DNA of 64,000 nucleotides from Candidatus Saccharimonadota bacterium (GCA_017652765.1 JAGCAJ010000007.1:53561-117560); one strand, 5' to 3'; shown: positions 50,929-59,926, numbered from the stretch's first letter. A program made the numbers and translations. The notes: a model not told the origin generated them from the sequence alone.

Positions 50929-52701
50929 TTACAAGGTTTTCCTACGCATTTCTCGCGTAAAGAATTTAAGTCTATCCCCAACTTGTAAGTTAATTTTGTG
51001 TTCAGTTTTTAGTGCTAGGCCACCTATTTCTTTCTCGATCAGCTCTGGCACGTCAATTTTTTCTTTCTGTACAGATGTTACCTCAACTTCACCTAGTTCT
51101 TCTTTGTTTCGTACCACTTTAGCTAATACTCCAGCTTTTACTCTTCCGCGAAGCATCTCACCGCCAGCAATAATAGAAGTCTTTTCCGTCCTAAACACGC
51201 CTTCTACTTTCATTTCGCCGATTTCTTCTTCTACAACCTCTGCGTCCAAGAGATTTTCCATCTCATGTTTCGCATCGTCAAGCAGTTCATAAATCACCTT
51301 ATAGCACTTTATTGCTACACCATCTCTGGCGGCCATCTTGGCGATATTAGTCGGCACAGTCACATTGAATCCATAAATCACGGTGTTTTCGCCCGTTGCC
51401 ATATAGACATCATTCTCTGTTACGTCACCCACGCCTGTCGCTACGATATTAAGCGTAACTTCTCCCTTAGTGTCAATCATCTTAAGAGAATCTACTACAC
51501 TCGTTACAGAACCTAGTACATCACCTTTAATTAGTACATTGAACACCTTAGAATTGTCTGCCGTATTCATCATTCGGAGAAGGTCCGTAGAAGTCACATT
51601 GGCACTTGCCGCCGCATCACTCTGCGCATTAGCGTTTAGTAGTGCCATCTTACGTGCGGTTTTCTCATCTGCTACCTCTACAAATTTATCGCCAAAATCT
51701 GGCAATTCCTTAAATCCAGTTACCGTTACAGGAGTAGACGGTGTTGCCTTACCTTTTGGCTTCCCCTTAAAATCAACCATCGTTCTAATCTTTGCATAGG
51801 TATTCCCCGCTACGATAAATTCGCCAGTTTTTAGCTCTCCGCCAGTCACCAGTAGGTTAACCACGCTACCCTTACCGATTTCCATGTGGCTCTCAATCAC
51901 AAGTCCTTCTGCTGGGATGTCAATGTCCGCCTTCAACTCTTCCATGTCCGCAATCAGAAGTATCATGTCTAGTAGCTTATCTAGATTCTGATTAAGTTTT
52001 GCAGAGATCGGCACCATCGTGATATCGCCACCCCACTCCTCTGGTTGCAATCCGTGTTGTGCTAGATCCGCCATCGTACGTGGAATATCAGCACCTTCTC
52101 TATCAATCTTGTTAATCGCCACGATGATTTTTGCGTTAGCACTCTGAGCAAATTTAATTGCCTCTACGGTCTGTGGCTTTACGCCATCATCCGCCGCCAC
52201 CACGATTACTACGATATCTGTTAACATCGCACCGTGTTGGCGAATCGCCGCAAAAGCCTCGTGCCCAGGCGTATCTAGAAATGTAATCTTTCTCCCCTCG
52301 TGTTCTAGCTGATATGCCGAAATATGTTGCGTAATTCCGCCCGCTTCCTGTTCTACGGTTTTCTTCTTGAGAAGCGTATCAAGTAGCGTAGTCTTGCCAT
52401 GGTCAACGTGCCCCATCACCGCCACCACCGGTGGACGTTCTACTGCTTTATCAGATAATTCTCTACGAGTCTCAGAAATTTTTGTCGCAGAGTTCTTTTT
52501 CTCTAGTCTCACCCCCTCAATCCCTAGCTCATCAATAATAATCGAAGCCGTATCATAGTCAAGGCGCTGATTAATCGTCGCAACAATCCCCTCCTTAAAA
52601 AGTTGCCCAATTAGAGTAGTTACAGATAGTCCAAGAGAATTAGCCAATTCATCAACGGTAATTGACCCTGCAATTTGTATCACCTTCTCTTGTGAATTCA
52701 T
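50929..52701 (-). CDS. infB: Translation initiation factor IF-2
   Basis: GTPase that brings fMet-tRNA to the 30S subunit. 590 residues, with a very short N-terminal part (about 90 residues before the G domain). G1 [13 protein letters not shown]2 region GITQHIS, G3 DTPGHEAF, G4 NKID and four downstream domains, ending [16 protein letters not shown]. Confidence 0.95.
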   Translation of the reverse strand: MNSQEKVIQIAGSITVDELANSLGLSVTTLIGQLFKEGIVATINQRLDYDTASIIIDELGIEGVRLEKKNSATKISETRRELSDKAVERPPVVAVMGHVDHGKTTLLDTLLKKKTVEQEAGGITQHISAYQLEHEGRKITFLDTPGHEAFAAIRQHGAMLTDIVVIVVAADDGVKPQTVEAIKFAQSANAKIIVAINKIDREGADIPRTMADLAQHGLQPEEWGGDITMVPISAKLNQNLDKLLDMILLIADMEELKADIDIPAEGLVIESHMEIGKGSVVNLLVTGGELKTGEFIVAGNTYAKIRTMVDFKGKPKGKATPSTPVTVTGFKELPDFGDKFVEVADEKTARKMALLNANAQSDAAASANVTSTDLLRMMNTADNSKVFNVLIKGDVLGSVTSVVDSLKMIDTKGEVTLNIVATGVGDVTENDVYMATGENTVIYGFNVTVPTNIAKMAARDGVAIKCYKVIYELLDDAKHEMENLLDAEVVEEEIGEMKVEGVFRTEKTSIIAGGEMLRGRVKAGVLAKVVRNKEELGEVEVTSVQKEKIDVPELIEKEIGGLALKTEHKINLQVGDRLKFFTREMRRKTL

Positions 52702-52776
52702 ATCCGTTCTCCCTTCTTTTTGAGCAAAACAACTTCCTCTATTTTACCACAAACCTTAAAATTCCTCAATATCCCC

Positions 52777-52805
52777 TTGAAATTATTCAAAAGACGGTGT
52801 ATAAT
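52777..52805 (+). promoter_or_regulatory. tRNA-Asn promoter
   Basis: TTGAAA (52777-52782), a 17-nt spacer, TATAAT (52800-52805). Confidence 0.7.
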
Positions 52806-52815
52806 AGCCCTACAT

Positions 52816-52890
52816 TCCCGGGTAGCTCAATGGTGGAGCAAGAAGCTGTTAACTTCGAGGTTGCCGGTTCGAGCCCGGCCCCGGGAGCCA
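52816..52890 (+). tRNA. tRNA-Asn (GTT anticodon)
   Basis: Acceptor stem TCCCGGG/CCCGGGA, D arm AGCTCAATGGTGGAGCA, anticodon loop CTGTTAA (GTT), T arm with GGTTCGAGCCC, and encoded CCA. 75 nt. A terminator follows. Confidence 0.95.
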
Positions 52891-52893
52891 AAT

Positions 52894-52922
52894 AAAAATG
52901 AGGCTTTAGCCTCTATTTTTAT
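52894..52922. terminator. Terminator between tRNA-Asn and the DUF1653 gene
   Basis: GAGGC-TTTA-GCCTC flanked by AAAAAT and ATTTTT; usable from both sides. Confidence 0.75.
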
Positions 52923-53149
52923 TTTACCTCCTCAAATCTCCACTTCTGCTCTACATCTGGGTACTTTTTGTGATCAACCTCGGACAAAAACATAGCAAAT
53001 GGCCTCACCCATAGCTTGTAATCCCCATACAATGCCCGATATACTACCATTTTCTCCTCTGTTTCACTGTCATATGCCACGTCTTCTACTAAATACAGCT
53101 TACCCTTAAAATGTTTATACACCTGCCTTAATTTTATTTCTCTTTCCAT
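52919..53149 (-). CDS. DUF1653 family protein
   Basis: 76 residues from ATG 53149 (MEREIKLRQVYKHFKGKLY). The block YDSETEEKMVVYRALYGDYK and WVRPFAMF is typical of DUF1653. Function unknown. The ATG lies 7 nt after TATAAT, which itself overlaps an upstream in-frame ATG, arguing against that longer start. Confidence 0.8.
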   Translation of the reverse strand: MEREIKLRQVYKHFKGKLYLVEDVAYDSETEEKMVVYRALYGDYKLWVRPFAMFLSEVDHKKYPDVEQKWRFEEVK

Positions 53150-53171
53150 ATTCTTCATTATATCAAACCAG

Positions 53172-53196
53172 CAAAAACCCGCATTTCTGCGGGTTT
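53172..53196 (-). terminator. Terminator of the 53206 gene
   Basis: AAACCCGCA-TTTC-TGCGGGTTT with a minus-strand T-run. Confidence 0.8.
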
Positions 53197-53205
53197 AGGA
53201 GTTGC

Positions 53206-54264
53206 TTAATTTTCTTTTTCAGTTAATTGACATTTTACATTGTTAGTTAGCGCAAATCCGCGCCAAACCTCTAGATATGGAAGAGCCGCCTCTTTTAGTA
53301 CCTTTTTATACCGTTCCTTCCGGCTCCGCTCCTTTTTCGGATCACTATTCATCGCAAAAGTTATCGCAAAATTCACAATTGACGTATATTCTACCGTCTT
53401 AAATCCATAAGAAGCCTCAATCTTGTAGAGATTATCTTCCGCAACAACTAGCTCGCGTTTATCGACCCTAAATAGTAGCGTAATCGGTGTTGGCACATCT
53501 TCGTCGCCATATCCACCAAACATTTCATCCATCAACTTATAATGTGGCGTAATCGAAACTACAAAACTTCCCATATCCCCCAGTTTTATCGCCTCTTTAC
53601 GTATCACGTCTCTAATAGAGATCACCAAATCATGCCCTAGCATAGAGAAATCTGGCTCCGCAAAATATCCGTTTATATACTTAGACGATTTCTCTGCCCA
53701 AGCCTGATATTCTTTGTCGTCTTCGAGCCACTGTGCCACCGCCTCTGTTATAATATCCTGAGCCGGTATTACAGACGCCACATCTTTACCTACGCATTGC
53801 GAAATAGCAATCGCAGAGGTTTTACCCCTGAATAATACCAATGCTTGTACTAGCGCCCGACTTAAATTAGCGAATCCAGTTATATCTCCGTTACCAAATC
53901 CACAAATATCCACCACTATCATCCCCTTTTCCCCCAAAGGTTCAATTAGCGCTAACATATGCGGTATAGCATGTGACAAAACTATTGCTTTTTTAGGCAA
54001 TTCCGCCACGCGTTTCGGGCCGTCCTTTTTGCCAGACATTACATAGCCAAACGCTCTCGAGGCTATTCGATACTGTGCGTATATCTCCTCTCTGCCTCTA
54101 GAATTGTCCATTCCACCATAATAAATCTCTTGGCATTCCCCAGTGCCATCTTTTTGGTCAGTCTTAAAAATACACACTATCGCATCTTTAATTTTTAGAT
54201 CGTGTGCCATATTCTCTCTTATTTTGTCGAGAAAATTAATCTCCGGCTGAAACAAAAAATTCAT
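53206..54264 (-). CDS. Protein of unknown function
   Basis: 352 residues from ATG 54264 (MNFLFQPEINFL), 7 nt after GGAGGGG; an earlier in-frame start at 54297 overlaps that site. Soluble alpha/beta with no signal peptide; regions DAIVCIFKTDQKDG, KGMIVVDICGFGNGDITG and PITLLFRVDKRELVV. No family recognised. Divergent from the orphan 54433 gene, with overlapping promoter region. Confidence 0.55.
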   Translation of the reverse strand: MNFLFQPEINFLDKIRENMAHDLKIKDAIVCIFKTDQKDGTGECQEIYYGGMDNSRGREEIYAQYRIASRAFGYVMSGKKDGPKRVAELPKKAIVLSHAIPHMLALIEPLGEKGMIVVDICGFGNGDITGFANLSRALVQALVLFRGKTSAIAISQCVGKDVASVIPAQDIITEAVAQWLEDDKEYQAWAEKSSKYINGYFAEPDFSMLGHDLVISIRDVIRKEAIKLGDMGSFVVSITPHYKLMDEMFGGYGDEDVPTPITLLFRVDKRELVVAEDNLYKIEASYGFKTVEYTSIVNFAITFAMNSDPKKERSRKERYKKVLKEAALPYLEVWRGFALTNNVKCQLTEKEN

Positions 54265-54309
54265 AAGCTCCCCTCCTTTTAATGTACCAGTTTTCAACTC
54301 CTTCCCTGT

Positions 54310-54364
54310 ATTATACCATACTTTCCCAGTTTTTATTGACTTTTTACGCCGTTTATGCTATAAT
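54310..54364. promoter_or_regulatory. Divergent promoters of the 53206 and 54433 genes
   Basis: Minus strand: TATAAT at 54310-54315. Plus strand: TTGACT (54336-54341), 17 nt, TATAAT (54359-54364). Confidence 0.7.
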
Positions 54365-54432
54365 GTAATCATTGACTTTATTAGTTGCACTTTAACGTTA
54401 AGAGGTGAATACAAATTCCGGAGGTGTTTTTG

Positions 54433-55140
54433 ATGAATTTTGATTACAATTTACAGAAAGTTTCTATTAACCCGTTCCCTGCCAGCGCGCTTCACCACGA
54501 AGAAATCGACTTGCTACTTTCCGTAGCCAATCGCTTCGTAGAGAGATATCCTGTCTGTGCTAGGCCCGCCCTTAGAGGTAGTTTCTGCCTTATCGGCCAA
54601 AAAGGTAGCGATTTCCCCGACGAAATCATCGCCTTTGACTTCCCTGGCGGAAGTTACGTTACAGGCATGGACATAAACAGTAGAGAGCTCGTCAATGCCG
54701 GCATCGAACATGCCTTAAGAGACGATTCCAACATTGTCTATGTCCCGCACGAAAAGCTTGCAGCCAACACTCTGACTCTAAACACTAAATACGGTCGTTT
54801 TATCATGAGTGTATTTTTAAGTCCTCGTAATATGATGCGTCAATTTCTCTTGGAAATGGCCTGCGCCATCAAAGAAATTGGCTACTCTAACCCCGGCGAC
54901 AAAACTCTAAACTTCTCTTATGAAGGCATTAACGTCTCAAAAGAAGAAGCATTAGAGCTTTCCCGTTTAGAGAGCGCCATCTGGGGAGATTCCTTCTCCG
55001 CTCCAGAAATGATTACCTGGCACATCTGGCATCATAGCCACGAGAGAAAGAAAGGTGGGTTTGGCCTTTTCTTCGAAGATCCCAAAGAACCCGTCACCGC
55101 TACTACCACGACAACCGAGTCCGCACTTTTGCGGGCTTAA
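54433..55140 (+). CDS. Orphan protein of unknown function
   Basis: 235 residues from ATG 54433, 6 nt after GGAGGTG. Soluble; the C-terminus is Thr-rich. Segments FDYNLQKVSINPFPAS, VYVPHEKLAANTLTLN and WHIWHHSHERKKGGFG. No family recognised. Canonical promoter, about 70-nt leader and strong terminator. Confidence 0.6.
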   Translation: MNFDYNLQKVSINPFPASALHHEEIDLLLSVANRFVERYPVCARPALRGSFCLIGQKGSDFPDEIIAFDFPGGSYVTGMDINSRELVNAGIEHALRDDSNIVYVPHEKLAANTLTLNTKYGRFIMSVFLSPRNMMRQFLLEMACAIKEIGYSNPGDKTLNFSYEGINVSKEEALELSRLESAIWGDSFSAPEMITWHIWHHSHERKKGGFGLFFEDPKEPVTATTTTTESALLRA

Positions 55141-55156
55141 CACCTCTTAACACCCC

Positions 55157-55186
55157 AAAAAACCGCCCGAATCTCGGGCGGTTTTT
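55157..55186. terminator. Terminator of the 54433 gene
   Basis: AAAAAACCGCCCGA-ATC-TCGGGCGGTTTTT. Confidence 0.85.
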
Positions 55187-55197
55187 CACTGTTAGCA

Positions 55198-55282
55198 TAA
55201 ATCGGCAAGATTGGTGTTTTTTCGGCGCGAAACGCGATTATTGATCGAGTGAGCGCCGAAAAACGCCGAGATTGTCGATTTA
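55198..55282. repeat. 85-bp palindrome next to the rpsA stop
   Basis: Left arm 55198-55229 (TAAATCGGCAAGATTGG, then to CGGCGC) and right arm 55253-55282 (GCGCCGAAAAACGCCGAG, then to CGATTTA) are complementary at about 25 of 30 positions. The right arm ends inside the rpsA stop codon. AT-rich outside, GC-rich inside, like the elements at 3107 and 37902. Confidence 0.75.
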
Positions 55283-56344
55283 GGCAACAGTGAGAGATAT
55301 TTTGCGACCTTCTCGGTCAATATCTAGCACCTTGAACTCTTTGCGCTCATTAAGCGTAAAGACTTTCTCTGGGTCAACGTCGTTACCTTCGCCAAGCTCA
55401 GATACGTGTACTAGCGCCTCAACCGATGGAGAAATCTGTACAAAAGCACCAAATGGAGTGATACGAGTTACCGTACCTTCTACCTTAGAGCCCTTCTTTA
55501 GACCCTCTACCTCTGATAGCCATGGATCATCCTTGAGCTGTTTCATAGATAGAGATAGACGTTCCTTATCAATAGCAATAATCTTAGCTTCAACGGTTTC
55601 GCCAACTTTGACATAATCAGCAGGATTATTTACGCGTTCCCAAGAAATCTCAGAAATGTGAATTAGACCTTCAATACCATCAACATTGACGAACACACCA
55701 AAGTCTACTACCCCTGTTACTAGACCCTTTACAACGTCGCCAACTTTCATCTCAGAAAATCTAGCAGAAAGTGCATCTTTTACGGCTTCTTTCTCAGAGA
55801 AGATAAGCTTGTTGTCTTTCTTGGATGCATCTAGGATACGTACCTTGATAGCCTGTCCGACTAGAGAGTTAAGCCTCTGCAAAATTTCATCCTTATCAGC
55901 AGAACCTACTCTAGGGTAGTGTTCAGCAGATAGCTGAGATACAGGCAAGAATCCACGGATTCCTTCGTATTCTACTAATAGTCCACCGCGATTAGCGTCA
56001 AATGGAGTAACCTCTACGATTTCACCAGCTTCTAGCTTAGTAGCAATTTCATCCCAGCCCTTATCCTTTACAGCCTTGCGCATAGATAGAAGTACCATAC
56101 CATCATTCATTTCCGTATCAATCACAGATGCAGAAACTTCCTGGCCAACTTCTAGATCACGAGAAAATGCAGCTTCGCGTCTTGGGACCATTCCGACGCC
56201 ATTAGCGCCAAGATCAATTAAAATTTCGTGCTTTTTAACAGAGAGCACCTTTCCCTGAACAGTATCTCCTACTGTTAGTTGCTTAATAGAATCACCAGTC
56301 TGTTCTAGCAATTCATCCATAGTTAATTTTTTGGCAGTTGCCAT
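55280..56344 (-). CDS. rpsA: 30S ribosomal protein S1, four-domain form
   Basis: 354 residues with four S1 (OB) repeats, e.g. VGDTVQGKVLSVKKHEILID, VGDVVKGLVTGVVDFGVFVN and KGSKVEGTVTRITPFGAFVQ. Shorter than the six-repeat enterobacterial S1, similar to Gram-positive forms. Helps mRNA binding; in a genome with many predicted leaderless mRNAs its role is of interest. An 85-bp palindrome follows directly. Confidence 0.92.
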   Translation of the reverse strand: MATAKKLTMDELLEQTGDSIKQLTVGDTVQGKVLSVKKHEILIDLGANGVGMVPRREAAFSRDLEVGQEVSASVIDTEMNDGMVLLSMRKAVKDKGWDEIATKLEAGEIVEVTPFDANRGGLLVEYEGIRGFLPVSQLSAEHYPRVGSADKDEILQRLNSLVGQAIKVRILDASKKDNKLIFSEKEAVKDALSARFSEMKVGDVVKGLVTGVVDFGVFVNVDGIEGLIHISEISWERVNNPADYVKVGETVEAKIIAIDKERLSLSMKQLKDDPWLSEVEGLKKGSKVEGTVTRITPFGAFVQISPSVEALVHVSELGEGNDVDPEKVFTLNERKEFKVLDIDREGRKISLTVA

Positions 56345-56460
56345 TTATTTTTTCCTTCCTTTTGGGCCCGTTCAAAAAAGCTCCCTCAAGAACTCTTTTG
56401 AACGAACCCAAGATACATAGAATTATAGCAAAATTACCCCATATTGTAAAGTGTTTATGT

Positions 56461-56466
56461 TATACT
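56461..56466 (+). promoter_or_regulatory. Leaderless-type -10 of the ROK gene
   Basis: TATACT, then 6 nt, then ATG 56473. Confidence 0.45.
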
Positions 56467-56472
56467 AGAATT

Positions 56473-57309
56473 ATGTATCTCGTAATCGACATTGGCGGAA
56501 CCAAAACCCTTATTGCTACGTTTAACGGCCGTGGTCGTATTTTACGTAAATTCAAATTCAAAACTCCTAGTTCCAAGTCCGAATTCCTCGGTACGCTAAA
56601 ATCCGCCCTCGTTCCCTTTTCCATGAAATACCGCAACAAAACCAGCCAAATTATCATCGCCGTTCCCGGCGAAATCAAGGATAATGTCGCCGTTAAATTT
56701 GGCAATCGCCCCTGGAAAAACCTCGATTTTGTTCAAGAATTAAAAAATTTATTCACTTGCCCTATTATTTTGAAAAACGACGCCGACCTTGCCACCGTTT
56801 ACGAGTCTTCCTTCCACAAAGGCCTGACTTTATACCTCACTTTTAGCACCGGTATCGGTGGTGGCCTCGCAAGGCATGGTGTCCTTGCTAGAAACTCCGC
56901 CGCCGTCGAACCAGGCCATATCTATTATATTTACGATGGCAAATCCGCCGAATGGGAGGATATCGCCTCTTGTTCCGCTATCGGTGCCCATTACGGTTGC
57001 CAAGCCACCTCTGTTAGAGGTCGCGACGCTTACTCCGATATTGCACACCGCGTCTCCCTAGGCCTCCCCGAGCTCATTCAGCGTTATCGCCCAGATTGCA
57101 TTGTCATCGGTGGCCCTCTCGCCGTCCTCTTTCCTCATTACATTAAAGAACTCCGCACTCTTACTCGCCAGAATCTCCCTGCTTCGCGTCGCCTTCCTCG
57201 CCTCGTTCCCGCTCATCGCCCTCACGAAGCCGTTATCTACGGTGGCTATACTCTCGCCAAATCACTTAACAAGCCTCACAAACAAAAAGCCTCACACCTC
57301 GGGCAGTGA
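56473..57309 (+). CDS. ROK-family sugar kinase
   Basis: 278 residues from ATG 56473. ATP motif YLVIDIGGTKTLIATF at the start, LKNDADLATVYE (catalytic D), TFSTGIGGGLA, EPGHIYYIYDGKSAEWEDIA (E/H of the sugar site) and IVIGGPLAVLF. The usual ROK zinc Cys cluster is not evident. Probably phosphorylates glucose or a related sugar. It overlaps the convergent gene by 34 nt. Confidence 0.85.
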   Translation: MYLVIDIGGTKTLIATFNGRGRILRKFKFKTPSSKSEFLGTLKSALVPFSMKYRNKTSQIIIAVPGEIKDNVAVKFGNRPWKNLDFVQELKNLFTCPIILKNDADLATVYESSFHKGLTLYLTFSTGIGGGLARHGVLARNSAAVEPGHIYYIYDGKSAEWEDIASCSAIGAHYGCQATSVRGRDAYSDIAHRVSLGLPELIQRYRPDCIVIGGPLAVLFPHYIKELRTLTRQNLPASRRLPRLVPAHRPHEAVIYGGYTLAKSLNKPHKQKASHLGQ

Positions 57310-57758
57310 TATTCTCCATCCTCTGTTTGGTATCTCGTCAGGCCACATTTTTTACATCTAGATTTAGCGTGTAGCCAATCTCTATACGTATCTAATTTTT
57401 CTTGCACAAACTCCTCATCCCACTCCGGCAGAATCCTTGCTAGCTCCGCGTCGCATACTTTTCCATCTTCATCAAACGCCCTTGCGCGGTATTCTAAAAG
57501 TACTGTTTTTGCCCTCTCCCAGGCCTGTGATTCAATTTTTATGCGCGAAACGTCTGTCGTATAGTCTTTATGCTTACAAAGCCCGTGACCGAGCTCGTGT
57601 AGCGTCAGAAGGCCATATTTTGGGCAGGGTGGACCCAAAAAAATCACAAAAACGCCCCCACGTAGCTGACAAGAAAACCTCCGCGCCCCCTGCTTAAATT
57701 TTACCTCCTTAAAATCCTGTGTCAGCCTCTCTACAAACTCCGCGTCCGTATCTGACAC
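57276..57758 (-). CDS. HExxH metallopeptidase-like protein with zinc ribbon
   Basis: 160 residues. A compact gluzincin core with LLTLHELGHGLCKHKDY (HExxH at about 53-57), like IrrE/ImmA or SprT-type domains, followed by a C-terminal zinc ribbon CKKCG..CPRC. Cytosolic. One base overlaps the MazG-like gene. SprT-like DNA-protein-crosslink proteases also pair HExxH with a zinc ribbon and are an alternative. Confidence 0.6.
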   Translation of the reverse strand: MSDTDAEFVERLTQDFKEVKFKQGARRFSCQLRGGVFVIFLGPPCPKYGLLTLHELGHGLCKHKDYTTDVSRIKIESQAWERAKTVLLEYRARAFDEDGKVCDAELARILPEWDEEFVQEKLDTYRDWLHAKSRCKKCGLTRYQTEDGEYHCPRCEAFCL

Positions 57759-58099
57759 TATCTGTTATCTCCGCTCCCACCAATTTTCCCCCTCTGTATC
57801 CTGTCTTCTAATTTCTCCAAATTCATAGATGCCACCTCAGAGAAATCCACCCCCATATACCTAGCAATCCCCGCTAGATACCACAATACATCCCCTAGCT
57901 CTTTTACTACTTCTGTTTTATCCCCCTCCGACACTTTCCCACTTTTATCTCTGATTATCTTCTTGATTTTGTCCGCCGTCTCCCCAGCCTCCCCTGTTAG
58001 ACCTAGCACTTTCTCCAAGAATCCCGGCGCCATTAGATCTTCCGTCTCAGAAAACCTATCATATTTTTTCGCCTTTTTTTGATACTCATCAAAATCCAT
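57758..58099 (-). CDS. MazG-like nucleotide pyrophosphohydrolase
   Basis: 113 residues from ATG 58099 after a GAGGT site; the upstream extension has no support. All-alpha NTP-PPase motifs: VLGLTGEAGETADKIKK and VVKELGDVLWYLAGIA (acidic Mg-binding residues). Hydrolyses (d)NTPs, possibly house-cleaning. Confidence 0.8.
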   Translation of the reverse strand: MDFDEYQKKAKKYDRFSETEDLMAPGFLEKVLGLTGEAGETADKIKKIIRDKSGKVSEGDKTEVVKELGDVLWYLAGIARYMGVDFSEVASMNLEKLEDRIQRGKIGGSGDNR

Positions 58100-58162
58100 C
58101 TTACCTCGCTTTCTTTCCCCTATTTTACGTCTAGAAACTTCCCCACGCAAGCACAAGCGCCC

Positions 58163-58192
58163 ATAAAAATGCCCCGTCTATCTAGACGGGGC
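58163..58192 (-). terminator. Terminator overlapping the stop of the 58182 gene
   Basis: GCCCCGTC/GACGGGGC around TATCTA, minus-strand T-run ATTTTTAT; the stop codon lies in the loop. Confidence 0.75.
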
Positions 58193-58496
58193 TGTTGTTG
58201 GTTAGGCTGTAGCTTTTGATGTAATGATTCAATTTTTGTATTGCAATTTTATAGAATTCTAATCTCCCCCTCTTAAACTCCCTCACTTTGAGACTATATC
58301 TGAAAATCGCAAGCACATTCATCTCTCCCAAATGCGTCATTTCCCTCATAATTCCGCTTCTGACAATCTCTGCTCGTTCTGGCTCGAACCCCATCTTGTG
58401 GAGTTCTGCTATTGCACCGTCTAATTCGTCCAATGAATAATTCATCTTCAGATCATAGTGATGCTCATAGATGTCCAGATAAAAATTGTTCACCAT
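58182..58496 (-). CDS. Small protein of unknown function
   Basis: 104 residues, helical, soluble (YSLDELDGAIAELHKMGFEP and KVREFKRGRLEFYKIAIQKL). No family recognised. Starts after GGAGGCGAAG. Ends within its own terminator hairpin. Confidence 0.5.
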   Translation of the reverse strand: MVNNFYLDIYEHHYDLKMNYSLDELDGAIAELHKMGFEPERAEIVRSGIMREMTHLGEMNVLAIFRYSLKVREFKRGRLEFYKIAIQKLNHYIKSYSLTNNSPV

Positions 58497-58663
58497 CTTC
58501 GCCTCCTAATGTACGCCCACCAACATTTTAAAACCGCCCCACTCGGCGGCTCATTTGAGCGTCTCGCAGTAGCCCGCTCAAATCCTCTCTATTATATATC
58601 ATCACGCGTATAAAATCAACCCCAATTTACATATATTATGACATATTTTTTAGCAAAAACGTA

Positions 58664-58692
58664 TTGACAAACCGAAAGCGGTATGATATAAT
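58664..58692 (+). promoter_or_regulatory. Canonical promoter of the KGG gene
   Basis: TTGACA, 17-nt spacer, TATAAT: the closest match to the sigma-70 consensus in the window. Confidence 0.75.
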
Positions 58693-58752
58693 CAAAGCAT
58701 AACCCTATATTTAGGGCATTTATTAGCGTTATTTAACTAAAGGTGGGCAGAA

Positions 58753-58968
58753 ATGGAGCATAAAATGGCTGGTACTAAAGCTGGTGGTCTTAAGGCTGCC
58801 GACACCAACCGCGCAAAATACGGCAAGGAGTTCTACTCCCAGATCGGCCGCAAGGGTGGCAAAAACGGCCACACTGGTGGTTTTGCTGCTAACCCTGCAC
58901 TCGCTCGTATCGCTGGTGCTAAGGGTGGCCGTATCTCCCGCCGTGGTCCTGCCAAAAAAGTCGCCTAA
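58753..58968 (+). CDS. KGG-motif (YciG/con-10-like) protein
   Basis: 71 residues (an ATG at 58765 is possible). Small, basic, Gly-rich, with repeats of the form YSQIGRKGGKNGHTGG, GGFAANPALARIAG and AKGGRISRRGP, the stress-associated KGG motif. Possibly nucleic-acid-binding. AAAGGTGGG precedes the start. A near-consensus promoter suggests high expression. Confidence 0.75.
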   Translation: MEHKMAGTKAGGLKAADTNRAKYGKEFYSQIGRKGGKNGHTGGFAANPALARIAGAKGGRISRRGPAKKVA

Positions 58969-58984
58969 CTCCTTTAGGCAACCC

Positions 58985-59010
58985 AAAAGAGCCCTATAGG
59001 GGCTCTTTTT
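58985..59010 (+). terminator. Terminator of the KGG gene
   Basis: AAAAGAGCCC/GGGCTCTTTT hairpin and T-run, followed at once by the next -35. Confidence 0.8.
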
Positions 59011-59011
59011 G

Positions 59012-59040
59012 TTGACTTTTCCCCATCTTTCTGGTAAAAT
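59012..59040 (+). promoter_or_regulatory. Promoter of the 59091 gene
   Basis: TTGACT (59012-59017), 17-nt spacer, TAAAAT (59035-59040). Confidence 0.65.
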
Positions 59041-59090
59041 ACACCCTAGTGGTTTTAGGCTAAGCAATTTACAAATAGGGGGTGATTTTT

Positions 59091-59600
59091 ATGATAAAAA
59101 AGGTTTTGAACGTTAAAAATCTTTTATCGCTTGACGCTAAGGAATATTCCCTAAATGGACGACCGGGCGTTCGCCTTGTTCCGTCCGTATCGGTTATTAC
59201 AACAGCAGATGCTCGTGGCAAGAATGTCCAAACAGATTTAGGATTAACTCTTACCGACCCTACCGACAAATACAATTTCCGTTACTGGACTACCGCCTGC
59301 CAAGTCAATAGTCCAATGCAGCTTTATCGTGGGCTACAACTTCTAGCTAAGTGTTCCAATATCCAAGAAGACACGCTTTGCGCTTGTTATTACGCCGCAG
59401 ATCGTCGCCTGCGTGATGACACCACTCCGCATTATCTAGCTAGCCTCAAAGAGGCCGGCTTTGAAGATGCAGAGGCCTTCCGCAAGGAGCTCTTATCAAG
59501 TGAAGTTAGCCAGGATGCCCTTGATCTTATCGGCCTCATCGCAAAAGAAGTCGACCAAGACGCCTTAGTATTCGTCAAGCCCTACAAAACCAAAAAATAG
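59091..59600 (+). CDS. Orphan protein of unknown function
   Basis: 169 residues from ATG 59091, 6 nt after AGGGGGTG. Soluble. N-terminal beta-rich half (NGRPGVRLVPSVSVITTADA), C-terminal helical half (ALDLIGLIAKEVDQDALVFV). No family recognised. Own promoter and terminator. Confidence 0.55.
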   Translation: MIKKVLNVKNLLSLDAKEYSLNGRPGVRLVPSVSVITTADARGKNVQTDLGLTLTDPTDKYNFRYWTTACQVNSPMQLYRGLQLLAKCSNIQEDTLCACYYAADRRLRDDTTPHYLASLKEAGFEDAEAFRKELLSSEVSQDALDLIGLIAKEVDQDALVFVKPYKTKK

Positions 59601-59617
59601 TCTAATGTACCTTACAC

Positions 59618-59647
59618 AAAAAGCAGCTATCTCTAGCTGCTTTTTTC
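59618..59647. terminator. Terminator of the 59091 gene
   Basis: AAAAAGCAGCTA-TCTC-TAGCTGCTTTTTT; symmetric, so it can also end the tRNA transcript from the right. Confidence 0.85.
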
Positions 59648-59718
59648 ATAAATAATTAATTGTGAAAGGGTCTATGTGGTGGAGTGCTGAGATGGGGGGA
59701 CATCCAGCACCCCATGTA

Positions 59719-59795
59719 TGGTGGGGTTATGTGGACTTGAACCACAGACCTCGTCATTATCAGTGACGCGCTCTAACCAGCTGAGCTATAACCCC
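59719..59795 (-). tRNA. tRNA-Ile (GAT anticodon)
   Basis: Acceptor GGGGTTA/TAACCCC, D arm AGCTCAGCTGGTTAGAGC, anticodon loop CTGATAA (GAT), T arm GTTCAAGTC, encoded CCA. 77 nt. Second of a pair with tRNA-Ala. Confidence 0.95.
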
Positions 59796-59807
59796 TTAGC
59801 TCTGGTT

Positions 59808-59884
59808 TGGTGGAGTAACAGGGATTCAAACCCTGGACCTCCGCCTTGCAAAGGCGGCGCTCTAATCAGCTGAGCTATTACCCC
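59808..59884 (-). tRNA. tRNA-Ala (TGC anticodon)
   Basis: Acceptor GGGGTAA/TTACTCC with one G-T, anticodon stem CCGCC/GGCGG, loop TTTGCAA (TGC), T arm GTTTGAATC, encoded CCA. In many bacteria the Ile/Ala pair lies inside the rRNA operon; here it stands alone. Confidence 0.95.
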
Positions 59885-59926
59885 AAGTAATACTATTTTA
59901 CCCTATCTTTTTTAAAAAATCAAGTG

